From positions 744,001-808,000 of the forward strand of contig JAJLTO010000006.1 of NCBI GenBank assembly GCA_030568195.1: 64,000 bases of DNA. Direction: 5' to 3'. The stretch is from Dipodascopsis uninucleata var. uninucleata. Its lineage: Eukaryota > Ascomycota > Lipomycetes > Lipomycetales > Lipomycetaceae. The translations under genes were made by a program, and so were the position numbers. A model generated the notes under the pieces. The model saw only the letters and a program-made list of their open reading frames with translations, was not told the DNA's origin and did not search any database. Shown here one piece after another: positions 43,880 to 56,635 of this stretch (the first letter of the stretch is position 1; each line of letters begins with the position of its first letter).

Positions 43880-44041
43880 TGTTAACTCTCTGATATTTTA
43901 TTAAATTTGCTAAGACACCAGTTAATAATAGATACGACTAGTTCAACTAATAATTTATATTTATATACTCTGGTAAACTATCATTCTAGACCTCTATATC
44001 AATTCAAATCCAAGCAACGCGTCTCAAGAACTCATCAACTT

Positions 44042-44053
44042 AATCACGTGATT
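44042..44053. promoter_or_regulatory. 12-bp palindrome with TCACGTGA core (Cbf1-type E-box)
   Basis: AATCACGTGATT, a perfect 12-bp palindrome, lies 163 bp upstream of the KAP114 start and 190 bp upstream of the REV7 ATG in their shared promoter. Same core as at 2088, 54478 and 56831. Confidence 0.6.
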
Positions 44054-44243
44054 CATTGATCACAGACGCGATACTATTCTTAAGAGCACATTTGAAATAA
44101 ATACGGGAAGATATCCTAACCAATAGCAGAGACTACACACCATAAACGAGACAGCCATATTAATACTACAGTATAATGTGAAATTGGATGAAATTCTGTG
44201 TGTTGTGTATGTATGTATGAGAAATGAATTGAAAAATCACGAT

Positions 44244-45202
44244 ATGCCTAGCTGGACATTTTCGGATCTGATTGATTTGTATGCGGACTTCTTGATCGTT
44301 AGCATACATAACATCCTCTATGATAGAGGACTGTATCCCAAGGAATCTTTTGTTCTAGCAAGGAGGTATAATTATGCAGTACGAAAATCGCGACATCCTG
44401 ATGTATGTGAATGGGTTAGTAATGCTGTAGCTAGTAGTCTACAACTTATACGAAAAGTAAGTACAGATGACCCTCTATTCGCGACATTAGCAGAAAGCAA
44501 GTTCATGAAGTACCTCGTTAATATCATATGTTTTGGTCTCTTACTACATTAAATCTTATCTGTTCTCATATATTTATCTAATTAATCTTATAATTTCCTA
44601 GGGCGAAGTGACAAAGCTGTCTCTAGTGGTTCTTTCGAGCGTAGATGTACCTCTTGAGCGATTTGTTTACGATGTCACGTCAGTTCCTCAGATGACCACA
44701 AGGGACCATGATATACTGTAAGAGATTCTATTATATTTATTGGAAAAAATTATTCTGGATTGTCAATGCTGATTTAACTCTAAACAACAGTTTCAAAGAT
44801 GCGGTTTTCACTCTAGAGGATATTGAACAACAATATCGTGCGTGCTTGATGAAGATCAGCCACGTTTCAGAGATCATTGGGAAACTACCTGACGGCTGTA
44901 CATTTACCATCATTATTGAACTAAAAGATGGTGCTACAGCACCTTCCGAGGTAAGACTAGGGTAATACGTTTAATGGCGTATAAGAATTTGTTTGACCGT
45001 TACTAACGTCAGTAATACATTACGAGTTTAGTCTGATTCTCTATGGATACCTGCCAACGGGGAAGTTCTACAAAAGGAGAATCGAGAAGGAGTATTGCAG
45101 CCAAAAGTGACTCCGCTGAGAAGTATTAACATGGGACCATTGATCTTTGATATGCGCATTGAAGAGTCTATTGCCAAAGGAAAGATTCCGGAATCTAGAT
45201 GA
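44244..45202 (+). CDS. REV7: Rev7 (Mad2B/MAD2L2) HORMA-domain protein, four exons
   Basis: CDS join(44244..44456, 44602..44717, 44791..44950, 45032..45202), 219 aa. It is the accessory subunit of translesion polymerase zeta, whose HORMA fold closes a safety belt around Rev3. Exon 1 carries DLYADFLIVSIHNILYDRGL and YPKESFVLARRYNYAV. Exon 2 carries VPLERFVYDV. Exon 3 carries CTFTIIIELKDGATAPSE. The last exon has SLWIPAN, then VTPLRSINMGPL and IEES, the conserved safety-belt end. The start chosen aligns with other Rev7 proteins; the frame is open upstream with another ATG at 44217. Introns of 145, 73 and 81 nt keep frame. It has a divergent promoter with KAP114 and an E-box palindrome. Confidence 0.93.
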
Positions 45203-45704
45203 CAGATTACAGTTAAACATCTTGGAAGTGATTTCAGTATCAGTGCGATTCTTGTATATATAAGAATACAATAATATATACATATATATGTAGATGTATG
45301 TATATAAATAACAAAGATATACGTAATCCTATCAAACCTCCATATATAACCCAAAAAGATATAAGTTCTAACTGGCACAGTATATTATAATATGCGCATC
45401 GGAACCGAATATAGGCATAAATTAGCATCGTACAACGCAGATGCACTGTAAAGTATCAAATGAGATAAAGTGATTTCTCATTGCATGGACCTGAGCGACG
45501 CTGCATCTTCAATAAAACATATCTACAATAGAAAGCTGCAAGTAATCCGATAGTTCAATTTCGTACGTTGTCTATTCATGTCTTTTCGCTGTTTCTGTAT
45601 GTTTCTGAGCACTGTGTAGCTTATTTATGAATAGAATAAAAAAATTAAAGCGGTAGATATATTGGCTACGCTACCATTATCTCTCATCAAACCATTGGAT
45701 ATTC
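45203..45704. other. 502-bp convergent spacer
   Basis: 3' flanks of REV7 and of the 137-aa orphan. AT-rich with a TATATA/GTATGTATATA tract near 45270-45310. No gene seen. Confidence 0.5.
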
Positions 45705-46189
45705 TTATTTTGTACTGCTGGTAGCAACATTTTTGTTACTCCTAGGCTTATATTCGCAATCTTGTTCAGTCATACGTCGATTCAGAGCGCGTTCAATCTT
45801 CATAAGCAGAGCACGAAAGTTCTCCGGTTCGTCATCAGCGAATGCAAATCTTTGGCGAATCAATGGGGCAATTTCCATTCTTCCCAGACCTTCGGCAATA
45901 AGATCCAACGTCAGAGTAGAAGGAGAGGAGTGCAGCGTGCTTGCAGTATCGAGATCATCCGCTGTGAGACCATCCCTACTTGCATTCCTCTCACTTTTGT
46001 TCTTGTCTTTGTTTGATGGTTGTTTCATAAGCTTGTTTGCAGTCGTTTCTATGGGGGCTAGAGTGTCTTGTGAGCAAACAGATTCTGGCCTCTGTTAATA
46101 GTAATATAAGTTAGAATTCCCGTCCTTGATTTCTTCTGCTTCCATATTACGTCTGCACTTACCACTAATGTAGACGATGCAAAGCTCAT
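45705..46189 (-). CDS. hypothetical protein, 137 aa, two exons
   Basis: CDS complement(45705..46091, 46163..46189). A nine-codon first exon (MSFASSTLV) meets a GTAAGT donor. The 71-nt intron has TTCTAACTT and an AACAG acceptor, phase 0. Exon 2 begins RPESVCSQD and is polar and charged, with a Ser/Thr/Leu segment (TASTLHSSPSTLTLDLIAEG) and a short helical domain (MEIAPLIRQRFAFADDEP, then ENFRALLMKIERALNRRMTE). It ends in a basic, disordered tail. There is no membrane span, signal or known motif. I cannot assign a family. The clean splice signals and non-random helical segment support a real gene. DUS2 lies upstream on the same strand, 650 bp away. Confidence 0.6.
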
Positions 46190-46837
46190 GTTGTTTCCTG
46201 TATAATTTTAAGAGTGTAATTTAAAATAACAATCTCATAGAAGATATGTTGTTATACAATGAGAATTTGCCTTTTATATCTTGAGTGATCCTCTTACTAT
46301 GTAATCTTTTTGATGTTGGTTTGTGGCGACTATTGAGTAGCTGCTCTTCCTCCGCTAGATAGAGCCCCAGTAGCAGAAGCAACCTCAAACTATGCTAAAA
46401 CAAGTGCCTTGTGCGGCTGTTTCTTAATTCCATTATAAAAAGTTACACTTGAATCATAACGACACATAACCACAATAAAATACAATCTTGCGACAACAAA
46501 AAGGCGGTTTACACGACAAAGCTTAAGGCTACCAGACTGCTGGTTTGGGGCCGTTATCTCTTGTGTTCTCAGAAGTAGGAAACTACGGCATATACGTCAA
46601 CAAGCAGACATACAATAAGATATTCATACGTAATCTCAAGAACTCTTACAGTTCTTGATTGTAAAAAGAAAGCAAATTACTTTTAATGAATCACGCTATA
46701 TAAATGGGCGGCCCGTAGTAGACATACAAGTCCTTATGATTACAACAAAATGACTTCACACCTTAACCAAACTGAAAATAATTAACCAAACTGTACAAGA
46801 AAAAGTCTATTGTTATAAATAATGTTCCGATAATGAT
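46190..46837. promoter_or_regulatory. 648-bp tandem spacer (DUS2 3' end and orphan promoter)
   Basis: A minus-strand open run of 20 codons (46394-46335, FEVASATGALSSGGRAATQ then stop) is coding-like in composition, but no upstream exon or start supports it. Otherwise nothing seen. Confidence 0.4.
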
Positions 46838-48191
<1,354 letters not shown>

Positions 48192-48645
48192 TTCTAGCTA
48201 TAAACCGATACTGGGCTTCCGTTGACTTAATAAACCACTTTCAAACACTATTATCACCTTGAACTGATGCACTTCTTTTCCTCCCTAGTAACTTAATGTA
48301 TATCTTAATAGGTAGAAATACTCGACACTGTTCGCTTCTTTTATTCTGTTTCGATTACCAAGAGACTGAGTATAAGTAGCCTTCATTTATAGATACACTT
48401 CAACTTGTAAAAAAACAATCCCACTTCTCAAGTACGAAAAATTCATCACCACAACCCTCGTATTAAATAGCTTTCGCGTCAGGAACAGAAAACTGATTTC
48501 AATATAAAACAGTTTAGAGGGTGTGAATCAAAACATAAGTAATAAAGAAATCATAAGCCATTGTATTCTTTCATAAATTTTCAAACTTGCAGGATCAGGA
48601 GAGCATCAACAACTGAATATCGGAAGTACAAGCAATAATAGAAAT

Positions 48646-50813
48646 ATGAAAGCAAACGCGCTTACACTTCATTGGCATACAGATAACCAGCCAATATATA
48701 GTGCCCATTTTCAACCTGGTCACAGTGTCAATAACGGTCGATTGGCTACCGCAGGCGGAGATAATAATGTTCGTGTAAGTATCAGTTTAGACATCGACCA
48801 TTAGTCGTGATGGATTGCATCAAGTGCGATAAGCTAATTAACGCGTTGCCCATGGTTGTCAATATAGATTTGGAAAGTAGAATTATCAGAGTCAGGATCC
48901 TTTCCATCAGTTACGTATTTGTCAACGCTTTCTAAACATACGCAAGCAGTTAATGTGGTGCGATTTGATTTTAAAGGTATGCAAATTTACGTTAACACTT
49001 AGATTGAGCACTGAATTCTTGCGGTTACACGTTGCTGCAGTAGAGAGACTGCATCACCTTACAAGAACGAGGATGAAGTGACTGGTATTTTGAATAAATT
49101 TGTACTATTAATTGCTGAAGCTCTTCACCAGGTGAAATACTAGCCTCGGCTGGTGATGACGGTAATGTCATCTTATGGACTATGGCAGATGGCGATGACA
49201 GAAAGCATACCTTTGGAGAAGACCAGGAAGAAAGTGCAAATGATAAAGAGACCTGGAGAATCAAATTTCTATGTCGGTCTTCAATGGCGGAAATATATGA
49301 CTTAGCTTGGTCTCCTGATTCTCAATATCTTATAGCAGGTTCCATGGATAATGTCGCAAGGATATACAACGCCAGTACAGGATTATGTGTCCGTCAGATT
49401 GCTGAACATAGTCATTATGTTCAAGGCGTCGCATGGGACCCTCTAAACGAATACCTAGCTACGCAAAGCTCGGACAGATCGGTCCATATATATACTCTTA
49501 AGACAAAAGATGGGCAATTCACGTTAAATATGCATCAAAAGATTTCTCGAGCAGAATTGCCTTCTACCCAAACAAAGTCGACTACCGAACAAGAAAATCA
49601 GCAGCAATCTTCGTCATCTACAGTTGTAGATTCTCCTATTGCATCATCTGCACCGGAGACACCTACTTCTGCAACACTGCCGATGAATCCTCCGCCAGTT
49701 TCAAGCCACTCACGACGATCTTCTTTTGGCAATTCATCTTCTACGAAGCGCTCGCCATCTCCCTCAACAGCACTTCCTCTTCCGGCGGTTCGCCAGCTTG
49801 ACTCTCCTAAGTTAAGTTATCGTATGGCGCAACTATACCATAACGAAGGATTAACATCATTTTTCAGAAGACTGACATTTTCACCAGATGGCAGTCTTTT
49901 ACTAACACCTGCTGGTCATTTTAAGCTTGCCAATGCTTCTGGTGTTGAGGAGTCAACTAACACGGTGTACATTTATACAAGAGCCGGCCTAAATAAGCCA
50001 CCAGTAGCTCACTTACCGTCGCTAAAAAAGCCTGCAATTGTTGTCAAATGTAGTCCTCTGAAATATAGACTACGTAAACAGCCTTCAGAAACACAGAACA
50101 TTACAATCGATACGTCAGATTCAAGTGGCCAATTAGCACAGCTCACGGAGTCAGTATCAAAAATGAGCTCATCAGCAGGTATACCAAGTACGTCACCGAA
50201 AACACCGAATCAATTCCAGCAGGCATTTGCGCTCCCATATCGCTTGGTTTATGCTGTTGCTACTCAAGATTCTGTTTTTGTCTACGATACACAGCAAACT
50301 ACACCTCTCTGCATTGTGGCTAACTTACATTACGCAACTTTCACTGATTTGACCTGGTCAATAGATGGACAAATTTTATTTATGACGTCTACTGATGGAT
50401 TTTGCTCGGTTATCGTATTTGATAAAGACGAGCTAGGCGAGGTTTGGAGGTCAGATATAGCAGCAGATCATTCAGCTTATGATAAAGCAACTCTTTCAGA
50501 GACTGAAACTTATCTACCAACTCCGGCTTCTACTGACAGCAATAGTGACTGCATCTCAAAAAATACAGACCGTTTAACGCCAACTATCAGTCCTGTTCCA
50601 AGTGTTGCATCTGATATGGCGTCTTCCTCAGCGGCGACAGTTTATACCATGACATGCGCATCCACAAACGACCTCAGAGACATATCACAATCCTCATTGA
50701 TAACCGATAAGCCTACATCAAACAAAGGTATAAAACGTGAGGCCAAGGACGAGAATGGGTCTAAGAAAAAGAAAAGAATCGCACCAATGTTGATCGGCGA
50801 TGTTAGGCGATAG
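48646..50813 (+). CDS. CAC2: CAF-1 subunit p60 homologue Cac2 (WD40), three exons
   Basis: CDS join(48646..48774, 48868..48976, 49132..50813), 639 aa. Middle subunit of chromatin assembly factor 1, which loads H3-H4 behind replication forks. Family start: MKANALTLHWHTDNQPIYSA, then GRLATAGGDNNVR. Splicing gives IWKVELSESG ... TQAVNVVRFDFK and GEILASAGDDGNVILW, classic Cac2 WD repeats. Further repeats: IYDLAWSPDSQYLIAGSMDN and WDPLNEYLATQSSD. A Ser/Thr/Pro-rich insert (about residues 225-300) and a long Ser-rich tail ending in a basic cluster (SKKKKR) make it larger than yeast Cac2 (468) and nearer to fission yeast Pcf2. Introns of 93 and 155 nt; the second ends CTTCACCAG. Confidence 0.92.
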
Positions 50814-51765
50814 TTAAGACTTTTTTCACAAACTTACATAATCAAGAACTTCACATATCAATAGTTTTTATTCGATGCGACCAAAATCGTAGATATGTAA
50901 TGTCATAAATAATTGATTAAATATGATATTAAATCTGCGTATTATTAATGGTGGCTCTAAGAGTCACCAGGTACAGAGTCAGCAGTGATTTTTAGTGAGT
51001 ATTGCAATATTTACTCTATAAGCTGGTCTTGGACTGCATTAGGTTTAATATTATTTAGAACAATGAATTTGTACATATCTCTATTTATCATTATGTAGAC
51101 CTATTTTCTATGTGTCTTCGATTAGCTGCTCTATAGGCATGCTATGATGAGTTACACTGAGTTCTAGCCTTTATGAATATTGTGTTCATCGCGATAACAT
51201 CAATTCTTGTTAATTTACGCATTAAATTGCGATCGTAGTTCTTTAACATCAACTTAATCTAATATTGGCTCTTTACATTCATCATTGCATTGATTTAGAG
51301 TATCTATCGACTTTATAGATTAAGAAACTTTGTCCATGCTGCTAGTGGATTAATAACTAGTTGCACCGCCAGTCCATCTCTTCTTAGTAGCAAACTGTTT
51401 AAATAAACTCTACAGCATATATATCAATTGTCAAAGAGGCAGAAAAATTAAGTGAACAAGCCTTGACACGGAAATACATAAACAGTGAGTGAAGCGAATG
51501 CTTTTCAGATTTCGCTTAAGATATAAATCGAAGAAACCGCATTTATGACATAATAGTATTGATATGAATTTATTCTACAAGTAAAAACGTTTGAGATGAC
51601 AAAAATAACGGACACCGTATGACTAATAAATAAAATGAAGGATGATAAATGAGATAGATTAGTGTACCAGATTTGTTGCGCTGTCTATGATCGGAATCGA
51701 TATAATTGGTAGTAATGACAGACTATTAGATAGAACGTTATAAAACAAGCTTCCTCACATGTAGG
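50814..51765. other. 952-bp convergent spacer
   Basis: Between the 3' ends of CAC2 and DCR2. Unusually long for a convergent pair, but I find no coding frame with splice support and no recognised RNA gene. Confidence 0.45.
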
Positions 51766-53634
51766 TTATTGAATGACCTTTCCTTGATCAACCAATACTT
51801 GCATGTCTATTTTACTCTCAGTATCACCATGCTCAAGTCGCTTCCAACTTGTTATCTTACCCGAATAAGTGTCCACCTCAAAAAATCGGATACGTCTGAC
51901 ATAGTCACCATAGCCACCATATCCTCCGAGACCAGCAGCACCACCATGGCACAGCCATATTGACATATCCTTAGCATCTTGCTCAGCTTGCTTGGGAGTT
52001 GCACCTCCAGAAGGTGTTGAAATATCACTTGGAGAATAAGAGGTATCGTACATGCAAAAGTCATTAACATGATCATGACCGACACTTACTACAGAAACAT
52101 CAATTTCCGATAAAAGAGATCGAGCACCAGTATTGTACTTTGGCGCCGTTGATGGTTCTCTATAATTGCCTAAGATCGGATTAGAAACGTTTCGATATTC
52201 CGTTAAAGGAATATGGAAAAATGCCATTGAGAGATGATGGCCCGTATATTGCTTTCGTAAAGGTGCCAATTGGTTATAAGAAGCTGTTAGGAACTCGAGT
52301 TGAGAGGCATCGATCCAGTCATATCCTGGAAGTTTCTTGGGATTCGGTGAGTACTTATGTGTGTCAAGGAAATAAAGAGTCATAGCCAAGTGATCCGACT
52401 TCGGTGAGAGTACTGAAAGATAGTAGTTGCCAACACCCTTGGCAATATCCGGTCCAGACTGGGCAAGAGAATAAGGCAAGCGAGTGACAATCTCCATCAT
52501 GTCCTCACGAGAAAGATTCCCTTCATCATCATGGTTACCAAATGTAATTGCAAAAGGTATTTTACGAAGAATAAAAGGTGCAACTGCCTTGAAAAGAGCA
52601 GTTTGAGCATCTGGAGCTCCATCACCAAACACTTGGTCACCGGATAGCACAGCAAAATTAGGTTTTTCTTCATCCAAAAGTCGATTCACAAAAGACAAAG
52701 TACGGGCGTCTGCAACACAGTTATAAGCAGTCTCAATGGGATACGGATCCATGCACTTGCCAGGACCTGTAGAAAAATGTAAATCTGCAACTTGAATAAT
52801 TTTGAACCTTCCCTGAGAGCCAGCACGTAGCTTTACCGCAGGAAGATCTTGTTTGCCTCCTAGACGAATGGTCAAGCGCGGATGGACGCTGCTACCAACT
52901 AGAAGTGAGTTATTGCGATCACCTTTCAAAGACCATCCAAACCGCGGATCAACTGCATCGGTACCATAGAGAACGTCGATATCAGATACAGCAAAATCAG
53001 TGGGCCTGCCAAATTTCAGCCAGAGATTGTTTTTGCATTGTATCCAGGTGCCCTTATTATCAATCTGGTGCTCAACATGTAAATCATTATTTTCTTCCTC
53101 ACTGGATACTTCGCGTTCCTTAGCATTTAAATTATCCGACCGTTCCTTCACGTCCTCCTGTTTGACGGGTATTGGTACTGCCCTGCCAGTATCTGGTACA
53201 AAAACAGGCTCCTTCTTTCCGGGCTCTAATTTTGCCTTAGGCTCTGGATGTTCAGGTCCAATGTGGACGTCTAATAAAACAGTGTTGATGTTGGCCTTCA
53301 TAGCAAAATCCTTAGGCATTTCATGAACAAAAATGTAAGATTTGCCTAGCCATGATCGATCTAACCTAAGGTCTTTTTCGATTCGGCGATAGCCCTTAAT
53401 ACTACAATCAGTGAACAGTCGACTGCACGTCTTGATTCTAACATCACGGATGAACATATCCGGATAATCATCTCGGAAAACGGTTGAAGTTAGTCTATCA
53501 GACATTTCTCTCAAGATCATCGTGGCTGGAGAACTATTGTTACCTAGAATGATAAGTAATATAACAGCAAAAGTGAATACGAGAAATATCCGTGACCGAA
53601 TGGTCCTCCTAACGAGTAGTCCCCCAGCTGCCAT
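51766..53634 (-). CDS. DCR2: Dcr2-like calcineurin-type metallophosphatase, membrane-anchored
   Basis: Single exon, 622 aa from ATG 53634; the longer open frame upstream lacks an ATG. The N-terminus (LLVRRTIRSRIF, then FTFAVILLIILG) is a basic segment plus one hydrophobic span, i.e. a signal anchor as in yeast Dcr2. The metallophosphatase motifs are in order and intact: VADLHFS (about 282), LSGDQVFGDG, FGNHDDEGN (about 365), FFHIPLTEY and VGHDHVNDF (about 518). They coordinate the two-metal centre. An acidic, charged insert (about residues 150-190) precedes the catalytic domain. Yeast Dcr2 promotes G1 exit and dephosphorylates Sic1 and Ire1 (established there). A Gly-rich loop (GGAAGLGGYGGYGDY) is near the end. 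Divergent from the Trm61-like gene. Confidence 0.9.
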   Translation of the reverse strand: MAAGGLLVRRTIRSRIFLVFTFAVILLIILGNNSSPATMILREMSDRLTSTVFRDDYPDMFIRDVRIKTCSRLFTDCSIKGYRRIEKDLRLDRSWLGKSYIFVHEMPKDFAMKANINTVLLDVHIGPEHPEPKAKLEPGKKEPVFVPDTGRAVPIPVKQEDVKERSDNLNAKEREVSSEEENNDLHVEHQIDNKGTWIQCKNNLWLKFGRPTDFAVSDIDVLYGTDAVDPRFGWSLKGDRNNSLLVGSSVHPRLTIRLGGKQDLPAVKLRAGSQGRFKIIQVADLHFSTGPGKCMDPYPIETAYNCVADARTLSFVNRLLDEEKPNFAVLSGDQVFGDGAPDAQTALFKAVAPFILRKIPFAITFGNHDDEGNLSREDMMEIVTRLPYSLAQSGPDIAKGVGNYYLSVLSPKSDHLAMTLYFLDTHKYSPNPKKLPGYDWIDASQLEFLTASYNQLAPLRKQYTGHHLSMAFFHIPLTEYRNVSNPILGNYREPSTAPKYNTGARSLLSEIDVSVVSVGHDHVNDFCMYDTSYSPSDISTPSGGATPKQAEQDAKDMSIWLCHGGAAGLGGYGGYGDYVRRIRFFEVDTYSGKITSWKRLEHGDTESKIDMQVLVDQGKVIQ

Positions 53635-54625
53635 TCTGATATTAAACAATGGTAGACGGACTTTATCTAGCAAGCTGTCACGATAGTGACTTGAATCAGA
53701 CCTTTCGTGAAAACCAGGTATGGGTAACAATTCTGCGGAGTGTAGATTTTTTCCTTCACCGTCTTTCTGAAATTTCTGCGCCTCTATCACTACCCCTGAT
53801 TCGAACCTGGCTCTCTTACTTGCTCGCTCTTCTGTATTCAATAAGGCCCTTCCCTGATCTTTGTGGACTACTCCCGAGACTGGGTCGTCCGAAGACGTTT
53901 TATATGATCGTGGCGTTCGACGAATTTTGCTACTGCTTTACTAGTCGGCGACTAGAGTATCCTCCTGTGTTAAAGCGAGGTTCACCACTTGCTCAATTTG
54001 CGCTCTGCTGGATCTCTTTTATGGGACTTTAGACTTCTAAAGTCTGCAATTATTCGACTTTCGACTTTGTTACAGTATAAATATACTCTAATTGTTACTC
54101 TTGAACGCTATGTGAGGAATCTCAGGAGGTTGAGACAGCACACCGAAACTAGGTTAACAACAGTTGGTACTGCCTCAGGGCCACTAGACTAAAAGTGTTT
54201 ATATTCGACTGCGTAGGCAGGCACGTATACTAAATAACTTCTTTATATAAATCAAACAATCTACCAACGAATCGAAATTCTATTTTATCTATCCTGGAGT
54301 ACAAGACGGTGAATTTCCGTAGAGCTCAAGAGCTTCGTTGTTCTATAATGTCGTACTTCGATCACGACTCGTCGCGCCTTTTTTTTTTTACATGAGGGTT
54401 GTGCAGCACTTTAGTGCTCACGGGATTTTTTATCGTCATGGCGGCACAGTTGACAGGGTAAGACAATTGGGAGTTTATCACGTGATGAGATTAGCTACTA
54501 GTCGAAGAAATGGCCTGTGAATAATTTTCCAGATGTTTGCGAGCACCCTGCTAGAAAGTATAGAGACTAGAGGGGAGAATTCATTGTGATAGGATTAATT
54601 CTTTCATATGAGAGTACAGAGATAA
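53635..54625. promoter_or_regulatory. 991-bp divergent promoter of DCR2 and the Trm61-like gene
   Basis: No gene supported. Plus-strand open frames near 53649-54192 overlap the DCR2 leader and show no family resemblance. A TCACGTGA palindrome lies in its right part. A T-run is at 54380-54390. Confidence 0.4.
54477..54486. promoter_or_regulatory. 10-bp palindrome with TCACGTGA core (Cbf1-type E-box)
   Basis: ATCACGTGAT, 140 bp upstream of the Trm61-like ATG. Third of four such palindromes in divergent promoters of this window. Confidence 0.55.
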
Positions 54626-55711
54626 ATGCGACTATCAAATATATTGCGGTCATCTATTGGTAGATCATTCCGCCCTGGAGATGTTGTACTGCTTCGAGAT
54701 ATAACTAGACCGTCTCGAGTGATTCTTACACCACCATTAGTAGGCGACTATGCACTTCAAACAATAGCTGATGAAACGATTAATAAAGTTGAGGAAAAGC
54801 ACATAATGACACACAATGGATATATTACTCATAAGGATATTATTGGACAATTGGAACGTGCAATTGTCATGTCTCATACCAAAAATGCAAGATACATGGC
54901 AACATTACCAACTTTGGATGAGTATGTGTCTCTAAGACGAAGAGGTGCCCAGCCTATATATGCATATGATGCAGCAACAATTGTGTCATTGGCAGATCTG
55001 GTAGTAGAGGACGACGATAAAGAAACTTTTAGGGTTTTAGAAGCGGGCACAGGTCATGGATCTTTGACGCTAGCGATTGCACGAACTATCCACTCGGCGA
55101 ACAGCAATTTACCAGACGATGTCAAAAGAAAAGCTCTCATCGATACACTAGATCGTTCGAAGCGATTCTCAAAAATTGGAAAACAGAATGTACTAGAATA
55201 TAGATGCGGTAAATACAAAAAAGATGTTCATTTTCATTCTGAGTTAACTCCTACCGAGTTTTTGTGGAAACAAGAAGAAAGCGAAGGTCCAATACAATAT
55301 AATGCAGTGTTCCTGGACTTACCAAATCCTCATTTTGAGCTTGAGTCTCTTCGAGACCGAGTCCGACCCCATGCACCAATAGTCCTCTTCGTCCCTTCTG
55401 TCACACAGGTAATTGACGCCTTGCAACATATTACAGAGATGAAGCTTCCTTTTGCGCATGACCGAACCGTGGAGCTCTTACCTGGTAATATGGGAGGCAG
55501 TATGCGTAACTGGGATGTTAGGAGAGCCACTGTTAGATCTTCAATAGATACATCCGGGGAATCTGCAAATTGCAAAGAATCAGAAGAGGATATCGACATA
55601 GATAGGAAGCCTGAACGAAAATGGGTATGCAGACCTATGGTTGGAGAACGGGTTGTTGGTGGTGGATTTGTTCTGCTACTACGAAGGGAACTTAATCCTA
55701 ACAGAAATTAA
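54626..55711 (+). CDS. mitochondrial tRNA m1A58-methyltransferase-like protein (Trm61/TRMT61B type)
   Basis: Single exon, 361 aa. Class I SAM-dependent methyltransferase of the Trm61/TrmI group. The N-terminal beta domain has GDVVLLRD and HNGYITHKDIIGQ, matching the family G-D-V-L and H-x-D-I-I-G patterns. P-T-L-D-E-Y and RRRGAQPIYAYDAATIVSLA precede SAM motif I, EAGTGHGSLTLAIAR (about 138-152). FLDLPNPHFEL is the later D-x-P motif. The first 15 residues (MRLSNILRSSIGRSF) are basic and amphipathic, suggesting mitochondrial import. It is clearly different from cytosolic Trm61/Gcd14, which pairs with Trm6. The target, probably A58 of mitochondrial tRNAs, is inference. A charged Ser/Asp/Glu insert precedes the last strand. 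Confidence 0.82.
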   Translation: MRLSNILRSSIGRSFRPGDVVLLRDITRPSRVILTPPLVGDYALQTIADETINKVEEKHIMTHNGYITHKDIIGQLERAIVMSHTKNARYMATLPTLDEYVSLRRRGAQPIYAYDAATIVSLADLVVEDDDKETFRVLEAGTGHGSLTLAIARTIHSANSNLPDDVKRKALIDTLDRSKRFSKIGKQNVLEYRCGKYKKDVHFHSELTPTEFLWKQEESEGPIQYNAVFLDLPNPHFELESLRDRVRPHAPIVLFVPSVTQVIDALQHITEMKLPFAHDRTVELLPGNMGGSMRNWDVRRATVRSSIDTSGESANCKESEEDIDIDRKPERKWVCRPMVGERVVGGGFVLLLRRELNPNRN

Positions 55712-55768
55712 CATAATTTTCATTTACTTGTATGTTTCACTAAAAGTATTTAAAATAAACTCTGAAAA

Positions 55769-56635
55769 TTACAAAACACCGAGATGCTTTGCGGCATGTT
55801 CAACATGATCCTGAGCAAAGGATGAAACATAGTAGTAGGAGTGGTCGTAGCCTTCCTTCATTTCAACTCGAACCTGATCTTCACGGCCTGCCTCCTTGGC
55901 AGCAGCCTTAAAGTTCTCAATTAAGAGCTGACCACTCGAAATGAACTCGTCTGCAGTACCACATGTGATGAATATATCAAAGTCAGGACCATTGTACTTC
56001 TTGATCAATTCAGTGGCATCATGTTTGGCCCATTCGTCCTTGGACTCCAGGTAGCCAGTAAAGGCTTTCTGACCCCACTGACAGTTAGTTGGATTTGCAA
56101 TAGGAGCAAAAGCAGAAGTGGACCTATATTTTCCTGGGTTCTTCAAGAAAAGAGTTAAGGCGCCATGTCCACCCATAGAATGTCCCATAAGAGATACGCG
56201 GCCCTCATCGAGGGCACCAAATTCCTTAAACAAGATGTCAGGCAGTTCCTTGGTGATGTAAGACTCCATCTTGTAGTTCTCAGACCATGGAGCCTTGGTA
56301 GCATCCAAGTAGAAACCAGCAGCAGAGCCGAAATCATAAGCATCATGCTCACCTGGGTGATTTGATCCTCGTGGGGAAGTATCGGGGTAGACGACAGCAA
56401 TACCATACTTGGAGGCCCAGTGATTGAAGAATCCCTTCTCAGCTCCATTATCACCGCTGCAAGTGAGACCTGCCAGATGGAATAAAACTGGGACCTTAGG
56501 AGAAGTCTTTCCATACACGCCAGGAGGAAAGAAAACATTAAGAGCCATGGTGCAGTTCAAGACTGCCGACTCATGAGTCAACTTCAATAGATGACCACCA
56601 AAAGTGACTATCTTTGCTTTGATGGTAAATGCCAT
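55769..56635 (-). CDS. S-formylglutathione hydrolase (esterase D)
   Basis: Single exon, 288 aa from ATG 56635; the frame is open upstream without an ATG. It hydrolyses S-formylglutathione to formate and glutathione, after formaldehyde dehydrogenase, in the cytosol. Alpha/beta-hydrolase landmarks: LAGLTCSGDNGAEKG, the oxyanion and Cys region typical of this family; DTSPRG; the nucleophile elbow GHSMGGHGAL (Ser near residue 150); an Asp near 228 (TCGTADEF); and YDHSYYYV with the catalytic His (about 264). Length and sequence match yeast YJL068C. It converges with the Trm61-like gene, 57 bp between stop codons. Divergent from mL54, with an E-box palindrome near its start. Confidence 0.96.
   Translation of the reverse strand: MAFTIKAKIVTFGGHLLKLTHESAVLNCTMALNVFFPPGVYGKTSPKVPVLFHLAGLTCSGDNGAEKGFFNHWASKYGIAVVYPDTSPRGSNHPGEHDAYDFGSAAGFYLDATKAPWSENYKMESYITKELPDILFKEFGALDEGRVSLMGHSMGGHGALTLFLKNPGKYRSTSAFAPIANPTNCQWGQKAFTGYLESKDEWAKHDATELIKKYNGPDFDIFITCGTADEFISSGQLLIENFKAAAKEAGREDQVRVEMKEGYDHSYYYVSSFAQDHVEHAAKHLGVL

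Noticed and set aside
53795-53810. tRNA T-loop-like string (GGTTCGAATC on the minus strand)
   Set aside because: The flanking bases do not pair as a T-stem and no acceptor or anticodon arms are found. It lies in the leader of DCR2.
53649-54192. Two plus-strand open frames antisense to the DCR2 leader
   Set aside because: No family resemblance. They overlap the promoter and 5' part of DCR2 and are best seen as chance frames.
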